From IMG/VR virus record IMGVR_UViG_3300046477_000628, positions 27,501 to 91,500 of that record: a DNA stretch of 64,000 nucleotides. The stretch is one strand, 5' to 3'. This stretch comes from a virus. The position numbers and the translations under genes are program-made. Under the pieces are notes generated by a model. That model was not told the DNA's origin, did not search any database, and saw only the letters and a program-made list of their open reading frames with translations. How positions within the stretch are numbered: position 1 is the stretch's first letter; every line of letters starts with the position of its first letter. Shown here in pieces: positions 17,579 to 26,558 of the stretch.

Positions 17579-18444
17579 TGCTTACACTCCTACTCTTACC
17601 ATCCGTCAGCGGCTCCTCCACGATCATTGCCTCTGGTGGGATGGCACAGGGCGGCCGCGCCAATCTTCCCACCCACGGCAACTTCATCACGTTCGGCCTG
17701 GGTTCGACGGTAGTCGATCTGCTGCGGCAGGGATACTTCTCAGGGTCGCAGGCGACGATCAGCGGCAATCTCATCACGTTCGGGTTGGGATCGACGATCC
17801 CCGACCTGCTGCGTCAAGGATACGTCCCTGGCCCATCTCAGATCATTCCGCCCACTTCTCTCGTCGAGAACGTCATCGTCCAGGGCATGGGTGGACCCGT
17901 CCACGACATGCTGCTTCAAGGGTACAAGGGCCTCTCGACGACGATCTTCGCGTCGGCCGGGATGAAGCTCGGCGGCGGCGGCTTCCAGGTCGGCGGCATC
18001 CCCGAGACATTTCTCGCCGCACTCGTGGCCGCAATCCGCGGTAGTTCCGATTTGGCCGTATCAATTGGAAGCCCGGCACGAATCTACACAAATTGGCCCG
18101 GCGCCAAGGTGAAATTGCCGTTCGTGAAGATCGACGACTACACCGAGGAACAGCCAGGCGAGGCCGTCGAACACAACCAGATCAGGCTCACACTCGGGAT
18201 CTACGGTAATAGCCTGACCACGGTTCGCACCTGCGGAGAGGCCGTCCAGAATTTCATCGACAGCCGAAACCAGAACAACACCTCGACTCGGCAACCGCTG
18301 GTGTGGGCCGACGGTATCGAGCAGGGCTGCAACCGTCAACCCACGCTGCCTCCGCAGCGGCTCGCAAAGACCATGTACGGCGTGGATTTCTTCTGCTGGG
18401 AACTCGACTACGAATTCGACTTCGATCCAGAATTTCAGCACTAA
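17578..18444 (+). CDS. Glycine-repeat protein with C-terminal tail-terminator-like domain
   Basis: 288 residues. About 1-140 holds short repeats: ITFGLGSTVVDLLRQGY and a second copy, a diverged third (MLLQGYKG), and GGMAQGG and GGFQVGG glycine motifs. About 143-288 is a compact domain (ETFLAALVAAIRG, RIYTNWPGAKVKLPFVKI, QPGEAVEHNQIRLTLGIYG, EQGCNRQPT, GVDFFCWELDYEFDF) that reads like DUF3168-type tail terminators, and it is clearly paralogous to the C-terminus of the 1367-residue protein at 40172. It may cap the tail tube or attach a fibre. Confidence 0.6.
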   Translation: MLTLLLLPSVSGSSTIIASGGMAQGGRANLPTHGNFITFGLGSTVVDLLRQGYFSGSQATISGNLITFGLGSTIPDLLRQGYVPGPSQIIPPTSLVENVIVQGMGGPVHDMLLQGYKGLSTTIFASAGMKLGGGGFQVGGIPETFLAALVAAIRGSSDLAVSIGSPARIYTNWPGAKVKLPFVKIDDYTEEQPGEAVEHNQIRLTLGIYGNSLTTVRTCGEAVQNFIDSRNQNNTSTRQPLVWADGIEQGCNRQPTLPPQRLAKTMYGVDFFCWELDYEFDFDPEFQH

Positions 18445-18462
18445 CTGAAAGGTGATATCGAG

Positions 18463-18918
18463 ATGGCTCTGCTTGTCTGCCACGAAGGGGAACTCCAGTT
18501 GATGAGCGACCTGATGGGCGGGGGCTCGCTGGAGAACTGGCTCCTCTGCCTGTTCAACTCCAACATCACGCCCGCCGAGACGGACGCCGCCGCCACCTAC
18601 ACCGCGCACGAGACGGCGTTCACGAGTTACGCTCGCAAGACGCTGACTCGCTCGATCGGTTCGTCCACGTGGAATACCCCGGTGTCTCAGGCACCGTCCG
18701 GATCTCCCCCGTGGTCGTCGAGGACAGCGGTCGGCCACACCCAGTACGGGTCCGCGCCGCAGTCGTGGACCTGTGGCACCACCGGAGACACCATCTACGG
18801 GTACTTCGTCCTGGGTGCCAGCAGCGGCAAACTCATCATGGCCGAGGCGTTCGCCACCCCGAGAACGCTTGCCAATGGGGATATACTCAGTCTCCAGCCT
18901 GTATTCGAAAATGCTTAA
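18463..18918 (+). CDS. Virion protein paralogous to the product at 30206
   Basis: 151 residues. GGGSLENWLLCLFNSNITPA, then TAHETAFTSYARKTLTRSI and GDTIYGYFVLG align with GGGSLENILLGLFAASHTPA, TAIEASFSGYSQKTLTRSI and TVYGHFWKG of the protein at 30206. Both look like small beta proteins of the tail region. The end overlaps the minus-strand HNH gene by 4 nt. No family recognised. Confidence 0.6.
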   Translation: MALLVCHEGELQLMSDLMGGGSLENWLLCLFNSNITPAETDAAATYTAHETAFTSYARKTLTRSIGSSTWNTPVSQAPSGSPPWSSRTAVGHTQYGSAPQSWTCGTTGDTIYGYFVLGASSGKLIMAEAFATPRTLANGDILSLQPVFENA

Positions 18919-19580
18919 TTGTTGATGTGACCGATGTTTGAGATGCGACGATGTATGATCAGTGGAGTTGATAGCGCCTTCTCAACGCTCCACCCCCTTC
19001 GGTCGATGCGAAACGTAAGTGCTGCCCTCGTGAGGCCAGTAATCTCGACCCACTCGGCAAGGCACTTGGTCTCTCCCTTGTACGTCAGCATCCGATTGTT
19101 GCTCTTGTTGCGAGCCTGCTCCTCCATGGTGGCCCATCGGACGTTTCCTGGCTCGTAGTGGCCATTTGACTCTTTCCTGTCGATCGTGTGGTCAAGCGAA
19201 GGACATGGACCAATATGGGAGTAGAAGTTCTCGAATCCCTTCTCCCCCAGCCATTCGTCGCAGATTTTTACGCCTTTTCCGCCGTAGTGCTTGTAGTCAC
19301 CGCGAGATTCCTGTGTGCATCTGAGGATCATGGATCTCCAGATATTGTGTTCTCTGGTGCCGCACATGCCGTGGGTGATGTTTCTGGCGGTTGTCACCTC
19401 GTCTCGTCGGCATCCGCAACTTGTTGACGTTCCCTTTTTGAGTGAATAGCAGTCAACGATCTTCTCGGTGCCGCACTGGCAGCGGCACAACGCTTTGGCC
19501 CTTCCACCTGAGTCGCGTGGGGCCAGCGAGATCACAGTGTAACGTCCGAACTCTTTGTCGATCATCTCTTCCGCTTTCAT
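18915..19580 (-). CDS. HNH homing endonuclease with N-terminal zinc-ribbon and C-terminal DNA-binding module
   Basis: 221 residues on the minus strand. The N-terminus (FGRYTVISLAPRDSGG, CRCQCGTEKIV, STSCGCRRDE) is a cysteine-rich DNA-binding unit; the central part (SLDHTIDRKESNGHYEPGN, VRWATMEEQARNKSNN) is the classic HNH core of phage homing nucleases; the C-terminus (YKGETKCLAEWVEITGL, LTFRIDRRGWSVEKAL) is the usual NUMOD-like helix-turn-helix. It sits between two tail genes in reverse orientation, as expected for a free-standing homing element. Confidence 0.85.
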   Translation of the reverse strand: MKAEEMIDKEFGRYTVISLAPRDSGGRAKALCRCQCGTEKIVDCYSLKKGTSTSCGCRRDEVTTARNITHGMCGTREHNIWRSMILRCTQESRGDYKHYGGKGVKICDEWLGEKGFENFYSHIGPCPSLDHTIDRKESNGHYEPGNVRWATMEEQARNKSNNRMLTYKGETKCLAEWVEITGLTRAALTFRIDRRGWSVEKALSTPLIIHRRISNIGHINN

Positions 19581-19619
19581 GCAGTGCCTCCTTCCGGCAC
19601 CTATCGCATGAATTCGGAA

Positions 19620-19630
19620 ATCGCTGTTTT
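19620..19630 (+). promoter_or_regulatory. TCGCTGTTTT element after the HNH insertion
   Basis: ATCGCTGTTTTC, about 35 nt before ATG 19662, resembles the CTGTTG elements before the capsid and tape-measure genes. It may restart + strand transcription after the reversed HNH gene. Confidence 0.2.
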
Positions 19631-19661
19631 CGAGACGGTCAGTATTTGAAGCGAGGACTTG

Positions 19662-20834
19662 ATGTCAGCAAACTGGATACCTCCTTCTGGTGGCGGGACG
19701 CTCCCGGCGATTTTCCAGACCAGCACGCACGCAGACCAGATCGGTTTCAACGATTCGCCGGCCAACAACCAGGGGTTCTTTTCGTCCGGAGTTTGGCACC
19801 TTCCCGGCTCCGCGACGGTTTACGTTGCGACGCCGGCTGACCTCAACATCGGCCTCACCGTCTACACCCATCTGCTGCAAACTGATCGGTTCTATGATGG
19901 CACCGACGTGCGCAGCCACAAGGGTGGGATCGGCTCGCACGTCGATATTGACAATAATGATCCGTCATACAATCCTTCCTCCGGTGTCTCTTACGGAATC
20001 ACGACCTACACTCGCGTCGGCGTGAATGGACCCAGTTACGGCACCTGTCACGGCCTGAGTTCGACCGTGAACGTGCTCAATCAGGGCTCGGCGCTGAATG
20101 AGTACGCGTGCCTGTTCATGGCCATGTTGGGCGGCACTTATGACAATCATCTGATTGCCGGAGGCGACTTCTGGTTTACCGATTGGGGGCTGCACGGGCC
20201 GATCGGGGTGCAGCCGAGATTGCTCAACGGCGTCTCGCTGGTGACAAACAACTACTACAATGGTTCGCCCTCGGGGGGGCTTTCCGCGGGAATGGCGTTG
20301 CAGTCGCTCAGAGCCGCTGGACCTGGATTCGAGACGCATTGCGTGGGAGAAATTGCCAGCAACACGCAGGCGACGATCTACCCGATGGATGTCGGATATT
20401 TCGTCGGCGGCATTGCCACCGGTGGTACGGGAGACGCTTTCACTAACGCTATTCAGGTTGGTAGCAGCGTGGGGGTGTGGGGACCTCCGACCGGGAACCA
20501 AGCATGGGGCGGTGACCAGGGCCAGGTCGGGCGTGGAGTCGTCGTCAAGGCGAAGAATGCGGGCACGTCGTGTGCCAGGCTGGGCTCGTTTGTCTCCGAA
20601 GGCACTGGCGAGGGCGGAGGCCTCGTGTTCGGGCTCGATACCAACGATGCCAACCGGGCAAGTATCTCGCGGCCCGCGGCGGGCGTCATGACACTGCGAG
20701 GCAAGGTCAGCTTCGCGAACGGCGGCTACGCGGCTTCCACCACCGCGACCCCGACGAACGTCGTGGGCAAGATCGCGATTTACAACGACTCGGGCACGCT
20801 ACTCGGCTACCTGCCGCTTTACGGGAGCCTTTGA
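19662..20834 (+). CDS. Tail fibre-like protein
   Basis: 390 residues from ATG 19662, with GAGGA at 19653-19657. Gly/Ser/Thr-rich with beta character (GSATVYVATPADLNIGLTVY, GLHGPIGVQPRLLNGVSLV). The C-terminus (GVMTLRGKVSFANGGYAAS, KIAIYNDSGTLLGYLPLYG) resembles fibre tips seen in other phages. It belongs to the adhesin cluster; ligand is unknown. Its last codons are part of a 12-bp direct repeat (GGGAGCCTTTGA) flanking the element that follows. Confidence 0.6.
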   Translation: MSANWIPPSGGGTLPAIFQTSTHADQIGFNDSPANNQGFFSSGVWHLPGSATVYVATPADLNIGLTVYTHLLQTDRFYDGTDVRSHKGGIGSHVDIDNNDPSYNPSSGVSYGITTYTRVGVNGPSYGTCHGLSSTVNVLNQGSALNEYACLFMAMLGGTYDNHLIAGGDFWFTDWGLHGPIGVQPRLLNGVSLVTNNYYNGSPSGGLSAGMALQSLRAAGPGFETHCVGEIASNTQATIYPMDVGYFVGGIATGGTGDAFTNAIQVGSSVGVWGPPTGNQAWGGDQGQVGRGVVVKAKNAGTSCARLGSFVSEGTGEGGGLVFGLDTNDANRASISRPAAGVMTLRGKVSFANGGYAASTTATPTNVVGKIAIYNDSGTLLGYLPLYGSL

Positions 20835-20967
20835 ACTGACAAGGTGATCCCGGCGCGCCGGGACTCACTGCGTTCGCTTGACAGGGTGACAAGGTGACCA
20901 AATACAGGCCCCTCACCTTGTCACCCGGTCACCTTGTCACCTTGTCAATTCAGAAGGGAGCCTTTGA
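20823..20967. repeat. Repeat-rich insertion flanked by 12-bp direct repeats (MITE/REP-like)
   Basis: GGGAGCCTTTGA occurs at 20823-20834 and again at 20956-20967. Between them are multiple copies of TGACAAGGTGA or its complement: an inverted pair at 20878-20899 and 20927-20948 pairs over 22 positions with one mismatch. Outer ends are also inverted (TGACAAGGTGA at 20838, its complement near 20939). No coding potential. Confidence 0.65.
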
Positions 20968-20969
20968 TC

Positions 20970-22850
20970 ATGTCTTACCCGACCTACCGACAGGATTTCG
21001 AGGGTGGCACAACCCTCGCGACCGCGTGTCCGGAGTTGGTTGACAGCGACTCCATGTTCACGATCGACAGCAGCGGGAGCCATGCCTTCACGGGCACGCA
21101 CTCGCTGTCGCTCACACCGGGCGGAAGCAACCACAACATCGTCAGTAATGCCAATGACACGCTGTCTGGCAACGTCACGCTCACGGCCTATGTGAATTTT
21201 GGCCAGACGCTCGAAGTCACGGACGTCCAGGCTCGTCAGTCTCCACTTAGCATCGCCCCCACCAGTTTCCAGCGGCTTACGTTCTCGGCCTCGAACGGCA
21301 TCGCGATCATTCAGAGCAACGCCGGCACGGTGAGCACCCTGAACACTCCGATTTCGGGCGTTACGCCTCCCGTTGGGGTCTGGCTGTGCTGCGAGCTGCG
21401 TTGCAACGGCACCGCGATCTCGGCGCGCGTCATCAGGCAGGACACGGGCCAGTTCTTCGTCAACACGGGAAGCGGATCATGGTCCTCCAGCCCTCAGACC
21501 CAGACTGGCACCGCGACGATGACTCCGGCGGCTGGCGGATTCGGGATGCGGGTTGGCGATGGCGTCGGGTATTTTATTGACGACATCATCTATGGACCGG
21601 CCGTACCATCTATCGACCTGACCTCTTTCACGATCAACGGCGTCGGAACCGGCCAGCAACTCACGGCCGGCGGATTCACCGACCCGCTCTTTGGCGTCAC
21701 CTGGTCATCGACCAACACGTCCGTAGCGACTGTCAACAGCACAGGGCTGGTGACCTCGGTTTCCGCCGGAACATCGACGATCACCGCGACGGGGAAACGA
21801 GACACGACCCAGACGGCGACTTCGACGGTCACCGTCAACACCACTGTGACCACTTACGCGGTGACACCACCGTCTCCACCGTCTGGGTTCGTTCACAGAT
21901 TGAGCGGCAACTTCGCGGTGGCGCCCAACGGGACATACAGCGGGACCATCACCGGGACACCATCCGGAGGGGGACTCTCGGGTGCCGACGCGATCACGCA
22001 TACGTGGTCGAGTTCTTCTGCTCCGCAGAATTTCAACTGGACCCCAACCGCCGTCGGCACCGTGACGATCACGTGGACCAACAGCGGTGGCCTCACCGAT
22101 CCATCCGTCAACACGTACACATCGTTGGCGCAAACCTTATCTGTGTCGCCGACGAATTTCGTCACCAATACCACCGCGACCGTAACCGCGACCGGAGGAG
22201 GAACCACGTGGAACTCCGGGGCACCTACGTTCTCGTTCCTGGGCGTCGCCGGCACCTTTGAAGGTGCAGTCACGGTCATCAGCGACACGCAGGCGACGTT
22301 CAGTTTCACCACGGGATCTGCAACAGGCGCCGGGACATTTACAGATTCGACAACCTCGGCAACGGCCAGTGTTGCGATTTCGGCCCCACCTACTACGTGG
22401 GGATTCCCGAGCATCGTCTACAATTTCGCATCGGGCCTCGTGGGGACCGTCGGGTACACCGTGTCGCTGATCTCGGATGGGACCGTGATCACCCCGAGGA
22501 CGACCGCCGGAGTTATCGCTGTTGGTCGTATCGGCTACGGCGCGATTGTCCAGATTCCGTTTTCTGGCGGGGTATCGATCGAGTGGGACGATGGAGCTGG
22601 GCATATCGTGGCCGAGGCTATCCAGCCCCGCGGTGTCGAACCTCCAAGTTCCGTGCTCAACAGCGGGATGAATGACATCCAGGCACTGGGGGAGATTCTC
22701 GCGATCATGAGTGGCCTGGCGTCCGGCTTCGTATCCTCGGGCACAAGTTCTCCTGTGTACAAGGCGCCGGACCAGGCAACGGTTCGTGCCTCGGGGACCG
22801 TAGACGAACTTGGGAACCGAACCGGCATAGCACTCTTTCCGATCGCTTAA
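20970..22850 (+). CDS. Modular Ig-like adhesin
   Basis: 626 residues from ATG 20970, with GAAGGGAG 9 nt upstream. About 1-205 is a LamG-like jelly roll (MSYPTYRQDFEGGTTLAT, HAFTGTHSLSLTPGG). About 212-290 is a Big2-type Ig domain (VTWSSTNTSVATVNSTGLVT). It is followed by an Ig-like module ending NSGGLTDPS that is shared with the proteins at 5802 and 36134, and further Ig-like units. The C-terminal 120 residues (ALGEILAIMSGLASGFV) are different and may mediate attachment. Confidence 0.65.
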   Translation: MSYPTYRQDFEGGTTLATACPELVDSDSMFTIDSSGSHAFTGTHSLSLTPGGSNHNIVSNANDTLSGNVTLTAYVNFGQTLEVTDVQARQSPLSIAPTSFQRLTFSASNGIAIIQSNAGTVSTLNTPISGVTPPVGVWLCCELRCNGTAISARVIRQDTGQFFVNTGSGSWSSSPQTQTGTATMTPAAGGFGMRVGDGVGYFIDDIIYGPAVPSIDLTSFTINGVGTGQQLTAGGFTDPLFGVTWSSTNTSVATVNSTGLVTSVSAGTSTITATGKRDTTQTATSTVTVNTTVTTYAVTPPSPPSGFVHRLSGNFAVAPNGTYSGTITGTPSGGGLSGADAITHTWSSSSAPQNFNWTPTAVGTVTITWTNSGGLTDPSVNTYTSLAQTLSVSPTNFVTNTTATVTATGGGTTWNSGAPTFSFLGVAGTFEGAVTVISDTQATFSFTTGSATGAGTFTDSTTSATASVAISAPPTTWGFPSIVYNFASGLVGTVGYTVSLISDGTVITPRTTAGVIAVGRIGYGAIVQIPFSGGVSIEWDDGAGHIVAEAIQPRGVEPPSSVLNSGMNDIQALGEILAIMSGLASGFVSSGTSSPVYKAPDQATVRASGTVDELGNRTGIALFPIA

Positions 22851-22859
22851 TCCCAAACC

Positions 22860-24086
22860 ATGCCACGAACTACCTGGACCGGAACATGGTTTGGGCCAGT
22901 CAGCCTAAGTGGTCCTATCGGTCACGGTGGCACAGGGTTCGGCGGTTCCGCGTCGGTCGTTCATTACGCGGCCAATCCGTCTGCGACCGGCGGCATGTCG
23001 TTCGGGGGTCACTCCGCAGCCAATACCGTCGCCCAGTCCGGGGCTGGCGGCATGGGCCTGGGTGGCCACGCCACACCCTCCGATAGTGCTCGTCCTGCCG
23101 AGACTGGAGGATTGAGCCTGGGCGGCTCTACCCAGGGCTCTGTGGGCGTCCGTGTGGCACGCAGTGCCTCCGGGGGCGTATCCTTCGGTGGACGCGTCCA
23201 GACGCTGCTGACGCGTTCCACGGTCGCCTCGGGCGGCATTGGTTTGGGTGGCCAAGCCAAACTCATTGCGGGTGGCGGCGCGACGATCTTCGGGATCGGC
23301 GGAATGGCCCTTGGAGGCCAGCCGTCTCCGCTGACTGCATTTCATCCGGACCACTCCGGGGGAATCCAGTTAGGCGGCAAGTCGGCACGAGCCAGCGGGG
23401 TGTCCAGTAATGCCAGCGGAGGAATCAGGCTTGGCGGACACGCTGCCCCCAATAATTCATGGCGGATCGCCGCGACCGGTGGTATCAGGTACGGTGCTGG
23501 AGACCGCGGCACAAACCTCATCTACAACGTCTACACTAACACGGGCATCGGGGACCACGTCAGTTATCTTGCCCCGGTATTCACGACGAATCTCCTCTTC
23601 TACACGCCGCCGCCCTTGGTTGGTCCGTGCGACTGGTCGTTTCACGTGCGTGCCGAAGACGTAGAGACCGTAGAGGAAGAGAAGAACCTCGACGCCAGGC
23701 TGCGTATCGTCATCGACGCCAACGGCACCGACATCACGGGGCGGCCGAGTTCCCCCACCAAGATCGCGGTATTCCAGGTCAAGGGCGGAGTGATCCGCGT
23801 CCAGTGGATGTTCGTGCCCAGACAGGGTTCGTCTCCTCCTACCAAATTCAACGTCTATGCAGGGACGCCGTTGATCAATTACCTGGCCCCGGTGACCAAC
23901 GTTGGTTACGTCGGGAGCGGGAGTTACTCGGCGACCATCAGCGGCCTGACCGCAGACCTTACGTATCAGTTTGGTGTCCGCGCTTACAACGCCGTGGCCG
24001 AAGATCCGAACACCGAGGTCGTGTCGGCGACGATCGACGGTACCGGCCCCGCGCCACCCGACAACTTCACGATTTCTGCAATCTGA
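22860..24086 (+). CDS. GGxxxGG-repeat fibre protein with C-terminal FN3-like domain
   Basis: 408 residues. About 20-215 carries nine GGxxxGG motifs at roughly 20-residue spacing (GGTGFGG, GGMSFGG, GGMGLGG, GGLSLGG, GGVSFGG, GGIGLGG, GGMALGG, GGIQLGG, GGIRLGG) plus a degenerate GGIRYGA. This predicts a repetitive glycine-rich fold such as a beta-solenoid or polyglycine-like shaft. The C-terminal 190 residues include an FN3-like unit (YSATISGLTADLTYQFGVRA). Related repeats occur in the proteins at 17578, 31575 and 40172. It immediately precedes the tail tube gene. Confidence 0.6.
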   Translation: MPRTTWTGTWFGPVSLSGPIGHGGTGFGGSASVVHYAANPSATGGMSFGGHSAANTVAQSGAGGMGLGGHATPSDSARPAETGGLSLGGSTQGSVGVRVARSASGGVSFGGRVQTLLTRSTVASGGIGLGGQAKLIAGGGATIFGIGGMALGGQPSPLTAFHPDHSGGIQLGGKSARASGVSSNASGGIRLGGHAAPNNSWRIAATGGIRYGAGDRGTNLIYNVYTNTGIGDHVSYLAPVFTTNLLFYTPPPLVGPCDWSFHVRAEDVETVEEEKNLDARLRIVIDANGTDITGRPSSPTKIAVFQVKGGVIRVQWMFVPRQGSSPPTKFNVYAGTPLINYLAPVTNVGYVGSGSYSATISGLTADLTYQFGVRAYNAVAEDPNTEVVSATIDGTGPAPPDNFTISAI

Positions 24087-24100
24087 CACAGGGGGGCTCA

Positions 24101-24544
24101 ATGCCTACTCCAACCAATTCGTTCATGAACTCGTCGGGTTGGCAGTTCACTCCAAGCGGCAGTTCCGCCATCCCGATCATCAAGGTAAAAGACTGGAACC
24201 TTAACAAGGGGATCAGTCGCGTCCGCGACTCTGCGGACTACGACGTATTCACCACGATCAACGTCTGCGATCACCAAGATCCGGTGATCACGCTCAGCAC
24301 GTTGAACGCATTCTCTCTGGTGCTCGTTGACCCGAGCGTCATCGGCACGTTGTTCGGCGTTGTACGCGATTCGTTCAACGGAGCACTCACCGGAGGCGGT
24401 GCGGTCTCGCTGACATTGACCAACGCCTCGATCATGGAAGACCAGGGGTCCGGTGCTCACCGGCAGCTCGCCCACAAGAGCCTGCACTTTTGCTCGTTCT
24501 CCACCGACGGCGTCACGTCTCCGCTGTCGATTGCCTCGGTCTAA
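24101..24544 (+). CDS. Major tail (tube) protein
   Basis: 147 residues from ATG 24101 after a GGGGGG purine run. A small beta-rich protein (SGWQFTPSGSSAIPIIKVKD, ADYDVFTTINVCDHQDPVIT, AVSLTLTNASIMEDQGSG) with the size and character of siphovirus tube proteins. The surrounding order, with chaperones and tape measure 2-3 kb downstream, supports the assignment. It would polymerise into the tail tube around the tape measure. Confidence 0.65.
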   Translation: MPTPTNSFMNSSGWQFTPSGSSAIPIIKVKDWNLNKGISRVRDSADYDVFTTINVCDHQDPVITLSTLNAFSLVLVDPSVIGTLFGVVRDSFNGALTGGGAVSLTLTNASIMEDQGSGAHRQLAHKSLHFCSFSTDGVTSPLSIASV

Positions 24545-24560
24545 TCTGAAGGAGATTCTG

Positions 24561-24920
24561 ATGGATGCACCAGCCGGACGACCGGACGCCGTGCTTGTCG
24601 ATCGCCATTTCCCCCGCGCCGACGACGGAAACCATTCGGCGCGGAGGGCAATGTTTGTGGAGCTTCTGGGCGGCGACCGCGTGGAATCCCGCGGGGTGAT
24701 CCCGCTTCAGAAGAGTCTGCTCACGTCGAACCTCGATCACACGTTCTTGTTCCCCAAGAACACGCCCCAGGAGGGCCAGCGTCGCCACGACTGGTTCGTG
24801 GCCGAGAAGACCACGGAGACGCCTGGGTGGAAGAAGGGCGCGCAGGCCACCGAGAGTCAGATCGAAGGACACGGGTTCGTGCTCCTCGGCTACCTCAAGC
24901 TGCTGGAGACCGCAGAGTGA
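24561..24920 (+). CDS. Conserved-looking tail-region protein, function unknown
   Basis: 119 residues from ATG 24561 with AAGGAG at SD distance. Polar alpha/beta sequence (SARRAMFVELLGGDRVESRG, HTFLFPKNTPQEGQRRHDWF, EGHGFVLLGYLKLL). It lies between tail tube and the probable lysis genes and its stop overlaps the next GTG. No family recognised. Confidence 0.5.
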   Translation: MDAPAGRPDAVLVDRHFPRADDGNHSARRAMFVELLGGDRVESRGVIPLQKSLLTSNLDHTFLFPKNTPQEGQRRHDWFVAEKTTETPGWKKGAQATESQIEGHGFVLLGYLKLLETAE

Positions 24921-25420
24921 ACAGCCGAAACTCCTGGTTCGCGGTAGCGTGGCTCCAGGCGATTGTGCTCGTAGGGATAGCGGGTGTCAGGTACGGAGAG
25001 CACAGCGTAGGACCGCAACCAGTCACCCCAACGCCTCACGTCGATCCTGTCAAGCCAGAGCCCGACAAGCCCGCGCCGCCCCCGATCGACCCCACGCCTC
25101 CGGCTCCCAATCCGGCCCCCGAGAAGTCGGTGTTCTTCAGGATCGGCCAGTCCTACCAGGGTGTGCTCGCGACGAGCTGCGCTGCCGGCTGGAAGTCAGG
25201 GCAGATCGCGATCATCGCGGGCAAGAATCCGGACGACGCGCTGAATGTGGTATCGAAGTCGTGGGGCAACGCGCTCAAGCCCAAGTATGACAGCATAATC
25301 AAGCCAGAGATCGCCAAGATCGCCGGTGACCCCAAGAACTACGGAGACGCTGAGAAGGCTGCGGTGGCGAAGGCGTTCGGTGATCTCAGCGAAGGCCTCG
25401 CCTCGGGAGCCGCGAAATGA
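24917..25420 (+). CDS. TM-anchored, proline-rich protein (possible spanin or lysis accessory)
   Basis: 167 residues from GTG 24917, overlapping the previous stop as GTGA. The N-terminus is a single hydrophobic segment (about 6-24, WFAVAWLQAIVLVGIAGV), then a Pro-rich linker (about 34-70, many P with D/K), then a soluble domain (SVFFRIGQSYQGVLATSC, ALNVVSKSWGNALKP). This topology suits an inner-membrane protein with a periplasmic domain. It is directly coupled (ATGA) to the papain-like peptidase, which suggests a lysis role but does not prove it. Confidence 0.5.
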   Translation: MNSRNSWFAVAWLQAIVLVGIAGVRYGEHSVGPQPVTPTPHVDPVKPEPDKPAPPPIDPTPPAPNPAPEKSVFFRIGQSYQGVLATSCAAGWKSGQIAIIAGKNPDDALNVVSKSWGNALKPKYDSIIKPEIAKIAGDPKNYGDAEKAAVAKAFGDLSEGLASGAAK

Positions 25421-26331
25421 CCGACGAACAGATCCAGAAACTGCTTGGCTGGCGAGGCATCGACGCTGTCCAACAGCATCTCGTCCAGGGCGTCCCCGAC
25501 TTCTCCGACGTCGCCTCTGATCTCTACTACGGGAGCAGGGGAGACGATCAGTTCTACCTCCTCTACAAGGCCATGTACGAGGTGTGGGGCACGCAGGATA
25601 CGCCGTACGTGGCCCAGGAGATCGGCGATTGTGTTTCGCACGGATTCTCGCATGCGAATGACTGTCGTCAGTGCATCGAGATCGCACTCGACGGCTCCGG
25701 AGAGTTCCGCGAGACCGACACCGAGTTCATGTACGGGGCGAGCCGGGAGGTTGCGGGCATCCTCGGTCCCTCCGATGGATCATACGGTGGTGCCGTGGTC
25801 AAGGCCGCGACTCAGATCGGGATGGTGAGCCGCGAGATGCTCGGCACCGACGGCAAGTACAGCGGTGCCAGGGCGAAGCAGTGGGGGATGACTGGTCCAC
25901 CGGCCAAGTACAAGGCGATGGCCGCCGACTACAAGATCGGTTCGTACGCGGCGGTCAAGAACTTCGACGATGCCGTGGCGGCGCTCAAGAACGGATACCC
26001 GATCCTGGAGTGCTGCGGCGTCTGGGGAAAGGGAGAGCGCGACCAGGACGGGTTCATCCAGGGGTTCGGCCGCGGAGGCCACTGTCAGGCCATCCTGGCG
26101 GCTCGCCTGGACAAGCCCGGGCTCCTGGTGTTCAACTCTTGGCCGGAGTCCGCGTACAGCGGACCCAGGCCCATGGACATGCCCCAGCAGGGCTACTGGA
26201 TCACGCAGAAGCAAGCGAACGCGTGGTTCGCCATGGGCGAGGCCTACGCGCTCTCCTCGACACCCTACTTCAAGAAACGCGACATCCCCAAGTCGTGGAA
26301 GCTCGACGGTGGCGCTTTCCCTTCACTCTGA
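25417..26331 (+). CDS. Papain-fold (C1-like) cysteine peptidase, candidate endolysin
   Basis: 304 residues. The catalytic triad of the papain fold is visible: Cys72 in EIGDCVSHGFSHA, His222 in GRGGHCQAIL, and Asn240 in VFNSWPE, with His and Asn at the usual spacing. No signal peptide. It lies between a TM/Pro-rich protein and a small membrane protein, in a compact coupled cluster, so it is the best endolysin candidate in the window, which otherwise lacks a recognisable lysozyme or amidase. It could instead process virion proteins. Confidence 0.6.
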   Translation: MTDEQIQKLLGWRGIDAVQQHLVQGVPDFSDVASDLYYGSRGDDQFYLLYKAMYEVWGTQDTPYVAQEIGDCVSHGFSHANDCRQCIEIALDGSGEFRETDTEFMYGASREVAGILGPSDGSYGGAVVKAATQIGMVSREMLGTDGKYSGARAKQWGMTGPPAKYKAMAADYKIGSYAAVKNFDDAVAALKNGYPILECCGVWGKGERDQDGFIQGFGRGGHCQAILAARLDKPGLLVFNSWPESAYSGPRPMDMPQQGYWITQKQANAWFAMGEAYALSSTPYFKKRDIPKSWKLDGGAFPSL

Positions 26332-26339
26332 GGACAACG

Positions 26340-26558
26340 ATGGGCACCATGATGATCCTTGTTCCGCTCGCCCACAAGCTGTTGTGGGCCGCGATCACCC
26401 GTAATCCCGTCAGTGCCCTTGGCGCCGTCGTGACCGCGATCCACGGCGTCATTGGGCTCGTAGAGAAAAGCAAGAAGAAGCCCAGCAAGGCAGAGATGGA
26501 CCAGGCCTATACGTCGCTGTCCAGGGCATTGAACAAGGTCAACGATCTTTCCAGGTGA
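26340..26558 (+). CDS. Small membrane protein, holin candidate
   Basis: 72 residues from ATG 26340, 8 nt after the peptidase gene. It has a hydrophobic stretch near the N-terminus (MMILVPLAHKLLWAAI) and another (ALGAVVTAIHGVIGLV) followed by a strongly basic, soluble tail (EKSKKKPSKAEMDQ). Two short TM segments and a charged C-terminus are typical of class II holins. Adjacent to the peptidase and the TM/Pro-rich gene, it completes a plausible lysis cassette. Confidence 0.5.
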   Translation: MGTMMILVPLAHKLLWAAITRNPVSALGAVVTAIHGVIGLVEKSKKKPSKAEMDQAYTSLSRALNKVNDLSR

